Shown: piece after piece, positions 57,793-64,000 of the stretch
Layout: each line of letters begins with the position of its first letter
Numbering within the stretch: the first letter of the stretch is position 1
Assembly (NCBI GenBank): GCA_938005545.1
Contig: CALKXV010000023.1
Span: 1 to 64,000 of the forward strand
Direction of reading: 5' to 3'
Origin: an uncultured Paracoccaceae bacterium
GTDB taxonomy: Bacteria > Pseudomonadota > Alphaproteobacteria > Rhodobacterales > Rhodobacteraceae
Length of the DNA stretch: 64,000 nucleotides
Translations under genes and position numbers: made by a program
The notes under the pieces: model-generated
Seen by the model: the letters and a program-made list of their open reading frames with translations, nothing else
Databases searched by the model: none
Told to the model about the DNA's origin: nothing

Positions 57793-58428
57793 TTATGGCA
57801 TGGGTATGTCTGTGACGTACTTTGGCACGTTGTACCCACTTTGCACGGCGGGCCGTTCCGCAATGCGAAGATACCAATCGCGAACGTTTGGGAATTCGCT
57901 CAGATCAATTTGCTGCCAGTCAAAACGCGATGTCCAAGGCCATGTGGCCATATCGGTGATCGAATATTCGCCGCGCCCGCTTCCCGCCATATAGTCGCGC
58001 CCTTCAAGCCGGCGATCCAGAACGCCGTAAAGTCGCCGGGCTTCTTTCGAGTAACGTTCTTCGGCGTATTCCGACTTGCCCGGATTGTACTTCACGAAGT
58101 GATGAACCTGACCCAGCATCGGGCCAATACCGCCCATCTGCCACATCAGCCACTCGATGGCGGCCCAACGATCATCTTTGGGCAGAAACCGATCATATTT
58201 TTCGGCGAGATAGAGCATGATGGCACCGGTTTCCATCATCTGGACGCCGGTGTCGTGATCAACGATTGCCGGGATGCGGTTGTTGGGGGCGATCTTCAGA
58301 AAATCGGGCGCAAATTGCTCGTCCTTCGAAATATCGATGGCGTGCACATTGTATTCGACGCCAAGCTCTTCAAGCATGATTGAGACTTTGCGCCCGTTTG
58401 GGGTGGTCCAAGTATAGAGATCGATCAC
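57793..58428 (-). CDS. Glutathione S-transferase (YfcG/Nu-class-like)
   Basis: 'MIDLYTWTTPNGRKVSIMLEELGVEYNVHAIDISKDEQFAPDFLKIAPNNRIPAIVDHD'. Confidence 0.9.
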   Translation of the reverse strand: MIDLYTWTTPNGRKVSIMLEELGVEYNVHAIDISKDEQFAPDFLKIAPNNRIPAIVDHDTGVQMMETGAIMLYLAEKYDRFLPKDDRWAAIEWLMWQMGGIGPMLGQVHHFVKYNPGKSEYAEERYSKEARRLYGVLDRRLEGRDYMAGSGRGEYSITDMATWPWTSRFDWQQIDLSEFPNVRDWYLRIAERPAVQSGYNVPKYVTDIPMP

Positions 58429-58431
58429 GTT

Positions 58432-59118
58432 TCAGTCGTCCTTTAAAAGTGTCGCGCGGACAGATTTCAGATGGTTGCGCATGGCTGCGTGAGCCGCCAG
58501 ACGGTCGCGGCTTTCAAGCGCCGCTATGATTTCTTCGTGTTCTGCGAAAGAATGGTAATCAGCCGGTGGGCCGTCCTCCGGAAGCTCCAGCCGCGCCCAA
58601 ACAACCGACACCCGAACCGCGTTCGTGATACGATGCAGTTCCGCCAGCAAAGGGTTGCCCGAAGCCACTGCAATCAACTCGTGAAGGCGGGCATCAAGTC
58701 GTTCGTATTCTGGCCAATTGGTAGCGGCGCGCATACCGTCGGCTAAGTTTCGTGCTTCGGTCAAATGGCGCGGGGCGGCGTGGATGGCGGCGTGGCCAGC
58801 CAGTTCGGGTTCAAGCGAAAGCCGCGCCATCATGGCCGCATGGGGGCTCGTGATTTCCGCAAGCCGCCTAACCAGTGGCTCGTTACTTTTGTCCGCAGCC
58901 GAAGGTGTTCGAAGAAAAGTGCCGCGCCCAACATGGCGCTCGACGATGCCTTCTGCCTCCAGCGTTGTCATTGCCTTGCGAAGTTCACCGCGAGAAATTC
59001 CAATCCGTTCGCACAAATCCCGTTCAGGTGGCAAACGATCACCGGGCGCGGCACCAGAATTGGCGAGCCAACTCGCCAATGCGTCGCGTGATGCCGTTGT
59101 CGCCCCATGGAAGTTCAT
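58432..59118 (-). CDS. GntR (FCD) family regulator
   Basis: 'GDRLPPERDLCERIGISRGELRKAMTTLEAEGIVERHVGRGTFL' plus helical C-terminal domain. Confidence 0.92.
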   Translation of the reverse strand: MNFHGATTASRDALASWLANSGAAPGDRLPPERDLCERIGISRGELRKAMTTLEAEGIVERHVGRGTFLRTPSAADKSNEPLVRRLAEITSPHAAMMARLSLEPELAGHAAIHAAPRHLTEARNLADGMRAATNWPEYERLDARLHELIAVASGNPLLAELHRITNAVRVSVVWARLELPEDGPPADYHSFAEHEEIIAALESRDRLAAHAAMRNHLKSVRATLLKDD

Positions 59119-59128
59119 TGGTTAACCA
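59119..59128. promoter_or_regulatory. Candidate GntR operator 1
   Basis: TGGTTAACCA perfect palindrome immediately upstream of the gntR ATG. Confidence 0.6.
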
Positions 59129-59260
59129 TTAAGATTTAGTCTGATGTCTAGCAAGAGAGGACTCGGTTTGTGAAGTCAACTGATTAATTGTGTTTACGCG
59201 CCCAAAATGGCAGGTTACGCTTTCCAAGGCGATGCAGGATTGGTCTGTATTTTCCAGCAT

Positions 59261-59270
59261 TGATTAACCA
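59261..59270. promoter_or_regulatory. Candidate GntR operator 2
   Basis: TGATTAACCA (in ATTGATTAACCAAT) 40 bp upstream of the ADH gene. Confidence 0.55.
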
Positions 59271-59309
59271 ATATGACGATGCCAGTCCGATAGAAAGGGG
59301 GAGGTCAGT

Positions 59310-60476
59310 TTGACGGAACGCAATGCCCAAGGTGTGAAATACGCTGACATGATGCCCGTGCCTGACAAAATGAAGGCTTGGGTGTTAGGTGATCCTGACG
59401 AACTGAAGCTGATCGACAAGGATGTTCCTGTGCCCGGTCGCGCCGAAGCATTGGTGCGCATCGATGCAGTTGCAATATGTGCCACGGATCTGGAAATCAT
59501 CAGCTATGGCACCCCCGCAATGTTCGAAGGCGGTCCACCCTTCAACAAGAATTTTACGCCGGGCCACGAATACATGGGCACAATCGCGGCCCTTGGGCCG
59601 GGGGTCGATGAATTCGAAATCGGCGACCGTGTCACGGTCGAAATCCACGCCGGATGTGGCCAGTGCAAGCGGTGCCGGGCCGGCATGTACACGTCGTGTC
59701 ATAACTACGGGTTGAACTATGGCGACCGCGACAAAGGCCATCGGGCCAACGGGTTCACAACGAATGGCGGCTTTGCGGAATACGCGATTAACAACATCAA
59801 CACGATGATCAAAGTTCCCGATACGATGTCGGATGCCGAAGCAACGCTTGTCGTGACGGCCGGAACCTCGATGTACGGGCTGACTGAACTTGGCGGGTTG
59901 GTCGCTGGTGAAAGCGTTGTGGTGATCGGCCCCGGGCCAATCGGGCTATTGGCGGTGGCGGTTGCAAAATCACTCGGGGCCAGCCCGGTGGTGTTGGTGG
60001 GCACACGCGAAAACCGCAACAAGATCGGGTTGGAGCTTGGCGCGGACGTGGTTATTGATGCGCGATCCGAAGATGCGCTGGCGCGGGTCAAGGAATTGAC
60101 GGGCAAAGGCGCGGATTATGTCGTTGATTGTGCGGGAACCGAAGCCACTGTTAATCAGGCGGTTCACATGACCAACCGGGGCGGCAAGGTCTGTCTGGCA
60201 GCCTTTCCGAAGAAGCCCGTGGAATTTGATCTTGGCTATCTGGCCGTCAACAACATCTATCTTTATGGCATTCGCGGTGAAGGCAGATCGGCCACTCACC
60301 GGGCGATGGCCTTCATGGCCGACAAGCGATTTGATGCTACAAAAGTTCACACTCACACCTTTCCGATGAGCGATCTTCCAGAGGCTTTGCGCTATGCGCG
60401 CGAACGGATCGACGACGCCATCAAAGTTGTGGTTTCCATGAAAGACAGTGCCGCCAAATCGGCGGCCGCAGAGTAA
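59310..60476 (+). CDS. Zinc-dependent medium-chain alcohol/polyol dehydrogenase
   Basis: 'GHEYMGTIAALGPGVDEFEIGDRVTVEIHAGCGQCKRCRAGMYTSCHNYG', Rossmann 'VVVIGPGPIGLLAVAVAKSLGA'; start could be at an internal ATG. Confidence 0.92.
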   Translation: MTERNAQGVKYADMMPVPDKMKAWVLGDPDELKLIDKDVPVPGRAEALVRIDAVAICATDLEIISYGTPAMFEGGPPFNKNFTPGHEYMGTIAALGPGVDEFEIGDRVTVEIHAGCGQCKRCRAGMYTSCHNYGLNYGDRDKGHRANGFTTNGGFAEYAINNINTMIKVPDTMSDAEATLVVTAGTSMYGLTELGGLVAGESVVVIGPGPIGLLAVAVAKSLGASPVVLVGTRENRNKIGLELGADVVIDARSEDALARVKELTGKGADYVVDCAGTEATVNQAVHMTNRGGKVCLAAFPKKPVEFDLGYLAVNNIYLYGIRGEGRSATHRAMAFMADKRFDATKVHTHTFPMSDLPEALRYARERIDDAIKVVVSMKDSAAKSAAAE

Positions 60477-60484
60477 GGCAAAAC

Positions 60485-61402
60485 ATGACGAAAGCAATCA
60501 GAGGAATTTATGCGGCTGCGGTGTCTCCGTTTCAGGAAGACGGCTCGCTCGATACAGCGAAGCTTGTGGCCTATTGCAAATACCTGACGACCGAAGGTGG
60601 TTGCGATGGTGTGGCACCGACGGGCACGACGGGTGAGGGGAATTCAATTTCTTTCCGTCAGAAGATGCAACTTGCCGGTGCTTTCGCTGACGCTGGATTT
60701 GATCCGTCGCGCGCAATTTTCGGCACCGGTGCCTGTGCCACGCAAGACGCAATTGATCTGTCGAAGGCCGCTTTGGATGCTGGCTTTCCAAATGTTCTGG
60801 TCTTGCCGCCGTTTTACTACAAGAACCCAAGCGACGAAGGGATTTATCGTTATTTTGCACAACTGATTGAAGCGATCGGCGACGATCGTCTGCGGGTTTA
60901 TCTCTATCACTTCCCGCAAATGTCGATGACACCAATTCCGGTTGATGTTGCCGTGCGCCTAAAGAAAGACTTTGGCCCCATTGTTGCGGGATTGAAAGAT
61001 TCAAGCGGTGACATGTCGCAAGCCTTGGCATTTGCCGATGCAACCGGCGGCGTCAAAGCTGATTTTGATGTTTATCCGTCCAGCGAAGCATTCCTGTTCG
61101 AAGGATTGGCCAAAGGATGTGCCGGGATTATTTCGGGATCAACCAACGCATTCGCCAATAAAGTGAAAGCCGCATTGGTCGTTGAAGGTGCCGCACGAGA
61201 TACCGCGTTTGAAGCTGTGAAAGAAGTGCGCGCCATGGCGTCCAAATACCCATTGATGGCGGCCATGAAACAAATGGAAGCATGGCGCAGCGGCGACGAC
61301 ACCTGGACGCGCATGGCACCGCCACTGGTTCCCTTAAGCGCAGAACAACAAGCCAATCTAAAAGCAGATGTTGCGGGTTTGAAAGCTCCGGCACCGGCAT
61401 AG
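60485..61402 (+). CDS. Dihydrodipicolinate synthase/N-acetylneuraminate lyase family protein
   Basis: 'GIYAAAVSPFQEDGSLDTAKLVAYCKYLTTEGGCDGVAPTGTTGEGNSIS', 'VYLYHFPQMS', 'VAGLKDSSGD'. Confidence 0.92.
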   Translation: MTKAIRGIYAAAVSPFQEDGSLDTAKLVAYCKYLTTEGGCDGVAPTGTTGEGNSISFRQKMQLAGAFADAGFDPSRAIFGTGACATQDAIDLSKAALDAGFPNVLVLPPFYYKNPSDEGIYRYFAQLIEAIGDDRLRVYLYHFPQMSMTPIPVDVAVRLKKDFGPIVAGLKDSSGDMSQALAFADATGGVKADFDVYPSSEAFLFEGLAKGCAGIISGSTNAFANKVKAALVVEGAARDTAFEAVKEVRAMASKYPLMAAMKQMEAWRSGDDTWTRMAPPLVPLSAEQQANLKADVAGLKAPAPA

Positions 61403-61539
61403 CAACAGTTTCAGAGGCAAAACCTAGGCAAGGAGTTAGGTCGAGGAAAGCAGAAAGACACGCGACTACATCCGGGTCGATGCCACGGAAGACAGGCACG
61501 CCAAAATCGGATCAGAAATCATATCTATGGGAGGAAATG

Positions 61540-62601
61540 ATGAACAAGTTTTTCAAAACCGGTGCCGTGGCACTCACCGCTGCAAGCATCAGCTCGGCGG
61601 CAATAGCCGAGGATATCACCCTCAGAATTGGGTCCGGTCACCCGCCGGGCGTCGTCTATGCGGGGCTGATGATCGACTACTTTCAAAAAGAACTGAAAGA
61701 ACGCGTCGAAGCACGGACCGATCATACCGTGAACTTTGTCGAAGGATATTCAGGCTCGATCGTCAAGGTCACCGAAGTTCTGGAAGGCGTTCAGGACGGC
61801 ATCCTTGATATTGGCGGTTTCTGCTATTGCTTTGAGCCTTCGAACCTGCCCTTGCATGCGTTTCAGGTGATGATGCCTTTTGGAACAATGGACCCGGAAA
61901 AGTCTTTGAAGATCGCGCAAGAAGTCTATGAAGAAGTTCCGTATCTCTCTGATATCTTTGAAGAAAAATTCAACCAAGTCCTTCTTAGCCGGATCGCTGA
62001 TGGCGGTTATAACCTTGGGACATCTTTCGCTTGGGACGATCTCTCTGATCTGCAAGGCCAGAAGATCGCAGGTGCGGGTCTAAACCTGAACTGGCTCAAA
62101 CTGGCAGGCGTCTCAGAAGTACAATCGTCGCTGGCGACGGCCTATACCGAGATGAAAACCAACGTTTACGAAGGCTGGATCATGTTCCCGTCTGCTTGGG
62201 TGAACCTGAAACTTTATGAACCCGGCCCGTTCTATACGCTGATCGGTTTTGGTTCGATGACCTGGCATGGGCTGACGATCAACCAAGACACCTACAATGA
62301 ATTGCCGGACGACTTTAAAGAAATCCTGCACGAAGTCGCAGCCGATTACGAACAGCAAACCGGCATCGTCAATGCGGTTGAATACGACCGGTTGGTCGAC
62401 GATCTGCGCGGCAAGATCACCGTGACTGAGATCGATCCAAGTGTTCGCAAGGAATGGGCCGAGTCTTTGGCTGAATGGCCGCAGTCTTTGGTCGATGACC
62501 TTGAAGCACAGGGCTTGCCTGCCAAGCAGGTCTTAAACCTCGTGCTCGAACGTGCGGAAGCCAACGGCTATGAGTGGCCGGTTCGCTACGAAATCAAGTA
62601 A
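61540..62601 (+). CDS. TRAP transporter solute-binding protein (paralogue of 40593-41666)
   Basis: Signal peptide; 'TLRIGSGHPPGVVYAGLMIDYF...ILDIGGFCYCFEPS'. Confidence 0.88.
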   Translation: MNKFFKTGAVALTAASISSAAIAEDITLRIGSGHPPGVVYAGLMIDYFQKELKERVEARTDHTVNFVEGYSGSIVKVTEVLEGVQDGILDIGGFCYCFEPSNLPLHAFQVMMPFGTMDPEKSLKIAQEVYEEVPYLSDIFEEKFNQVLLSRIADGGYNLGTSFAWDDLSDLQGQKIAGAGLNLNWLKLAGVSEVQSSLATAYTEMKTNVYEGWIMFPSAWVNLKLYEPGPFYTLIGFGSMTWHGLTINQDTYNELPDDFKEILHEVAADYEQQTGIVNAVEYDRLVDDLRGKITVTEIDPSVRKEWAESLAEWPQSLVDDLEAQGLPAKQVLNLVLERAEANGYEWPVRYEIK

Positions 62602-62607
62602 GCGAAC

Positions 62608-62636
62608 GCGCTCCGCTGCCAATCGCGGCGGAGCGC
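62608..62636 (+). terminator. Intercistronic hairpin between SBP and small permease
   Basis: GCGCTCCGC-tgccaatcgcg-GCGGAGCGC. Confidence 0.65.
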
Positions 62637-62663
62637 AACTGTTCCCGAAAATTGAGGCGCAAG

Positions 62664-63164
62664 ATGGCATTGGTCCGACTGAGCGACCGGCTCACCAAAC
62701 TTTTGATGATACTGGGCGCGATCTGGGCGTTCTTCCTATGCTTTTTCATTCTGGCTGACATCATCACACGCGCCTTGAATATGCCAATCTCGGGCACAAA
62801 AGAAATCGTCGCGAATTCGGTCGTCATGATCGTTTTTTTACAAATCGGTTTTGCCATTCGAAGCAATTCAATGTTGCGCGCAGATTTTCTGGTCACGGCA
62901 CTACCAAAGCCTTTGCAAAAGGCACTTTTGATTTTCGCTCTGGTTCTTGGTGCCTTGTTGTTTTTCTTTTTGTTGAAGGCCGGAATTAAACCCGCCGTTC
63001 GATCCTTCGTGAATGGGGAGTTCGACGGCGAGGGCGCGCTTCGGGTCCCTGTCTGGCCAACCCGTTGGATGATCATTTTTGGGGCGGGGCTTGCGGGTAT
63101 CAATTACACCTTGTTGTCCATCGTCGAGATTTTCGATCTTCGCGTCGAACAGATGGATCTGTAA
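62664..63164 (+). CDS. TRAP transporter small permease
   Basis: Four TM; 'LADIITRALNMPISGTKEIVANSVVMIVFLQIGFAIRSNSMLRADFL'. Confidence 0.9.
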   Translation: MALVRLSDRLTKLLMILGAIWAFFLCFFILADIITRALNMPISGTKEIVANSVVMIVFLQIGFAIRSNSMLRADFLVTALPKPLQKALLIFALVLGALLFFFLLKAGIKPAVRSFVNGEFDGEGALRVPVWPTRWMIIFGAGLAGINYTLLSIVEIFDLRVEQMDL

Positions 63165-63168
63165 CGCG

Positions 63169-64000
63169 ATGTTCGACTTTGGAACCGCCGGGTTAATCAT
63201 TGTCCTTTTGCTGGGCCTCGTTCTTTTGGGTGTCCATGTTGCTGTGGCCTTGGGTGTCACCAGCGCTGTGGGCATCTATATGGTCACCGGCAAAATGCGC
63301 ATTGTCGAGGCGACACTTGCTTCAACCTCTGCCGAGGCACTCAGGGATTTCACCTTCGCAGTGATCCCTTTGTTCATGTTGATGGGCGAATTTATCGGGC
63401 GATCCGGGGCGATAACCGACATATATGTTGCGATAAACCGGGGTTTGAAAAAAATCCCCGCGCGTCTCGCCATCGCGACTGTACTTGGCAATACAGTTTT
63501 CTCTTTCGTCACGGGCGTTTCTATCGCGTCAGCCGCCGCCTTCAGCCGGATTGCGTACCCGGAAATGAAAGCGCACGGCTATGATCGCGGCTTTTCGCTG
63601 GGTGCAATTGCCGGGTCGTCGTGTCTTGGAATGTTGATACCGCCGTCTGTCTTGATGATCGTTTGGGGCATCCTGACCGAACAATCCATCGGGCGGTTGT
63701 TCCTTGCCGGTGTTCTTCCCGGCATGCTTCTGGCCACGCTTTTTGTCCTGTACATCGTTATTCGTGCATTGATGAAACCCGAACTTGTGGGCGAGGGTGC
63801 GGCGCGAATTGACCACGAAAACGTGCGCGTCGAAGATGGGTTCGACAGCTCGCTGGTTGAATTGAAAACCGGGCCGTTTCTGGTGTCGACGTTCGGGGTC
63901 TTCGGCATCGTCGGCGCTGTTCTCGGTGGAATTTGGTTTGGCGTTTTCACACCGACGGAAGGCGCCGGTGCGGGTGCTGCACTTGCTTTGATCCTTGCCG
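63169..64000 (+). CDS. TRAP transporter large permease, truncated by window end
   Basis: Frame from ATG 63169 reads MFDFGTAGLIIVLLLGLVLLGVHVAVALGVTSAVGIYMVTGK...; resembles the DctM at 38551-39867. Confidence 0.9.
   Translation, partial: MFDFGTAGLIIVLLLGLVLLGVHVAVALGVTSAVGIYMVTGKMRIVEATLASTSAEALRDFTFAVIPLFMLMGEFIGRSGAITDIYVAINRGLKKIPARLAIATVLGNTVFSFVTGVSIASAAAFSRIAYPEMKAHGYDRGFSLGAIAGSSCLGMLIPPSVLMIVWGILTEQSIGRLFLAGVLPGMLLATLFVLYIVIRALMKPELVGEGAARIDHENVRVEDGFDSSLVELKTGPFLVSTFGVFGIVGAVLGGIWFGVFTPTEGAGAGAALALILA

Noticed and set aside
1-64000. CRISPR arrays, tRNA/rRNA genes, IS elements, prophage or integrase
   Set aside because: Scanning by eye showed no regularly spaced repeats, no transposase/integrase-like ORFs and no recognisable structural RNA genes; a tRNAscan/Infernal run would be decisive

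Overview
The window looks like a chromosomal segment of a marine Rhodobacteraceae/Roseobacter-type alphaproteobacterium, judged by protein style and gene content; I ran no database search. It holds about 60 credible CDSs and no recognisable rRNA, tRNA, CRISPR array, IS element or prophage. Main blocks: (i) 0.1-11.7 kb, mixed housekeeping and accessory genes (truncated GT51 fragment, hydrolase, AraC, ArsR/AHSA1 pair, two EamA transporters, FadL-like porin, YdcF, DUF3179); (ii) 11.7-17.0 kb, XRE, atypical LysR-HTH protein, unknown protein, MFS, gamma-glutamyltransferase; (iii) 17.1-30.8 kb, an envelope signalling locus with a PstS-OmpA fusion, two transmembrane Ser/Thr kinases with C-terminal PDZ-like regions, a secreted unknown protein, an FHA protein, a PP2C phosphatase, a dynamin-like protein with a destroyed P-loop, and two soluble exported PilJ-N-like proteins; (iv) 31.1-38.5 kb, a polyol (smo/mtl-type) ABC and dehydrogenase operon; (v) 38.5-64 kb, catabolic genes with two paralogous TRAP systems, a TctABC system, LLM oxidoreductase, GSTs, Gfo/Idh, GntR, ADH and DHDPS-family genes. 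The best candidate for an undescribed system is block iii: a kinase/phosphatase/FHA module resembling the T6SS threonine-phosphorylation pathway but with no T6SS structural genes in the window, linked to periplasmic PilJ-N-like proteins and a pseudo-GTPase. Other notable signals are a TRAP solute-binding protein with no signal peptide, a 20-bp-stem hairpin in a gene-free gap, a perfect 18-bp palindrome between divergent TRAP genes, and paired GntR-like operators.
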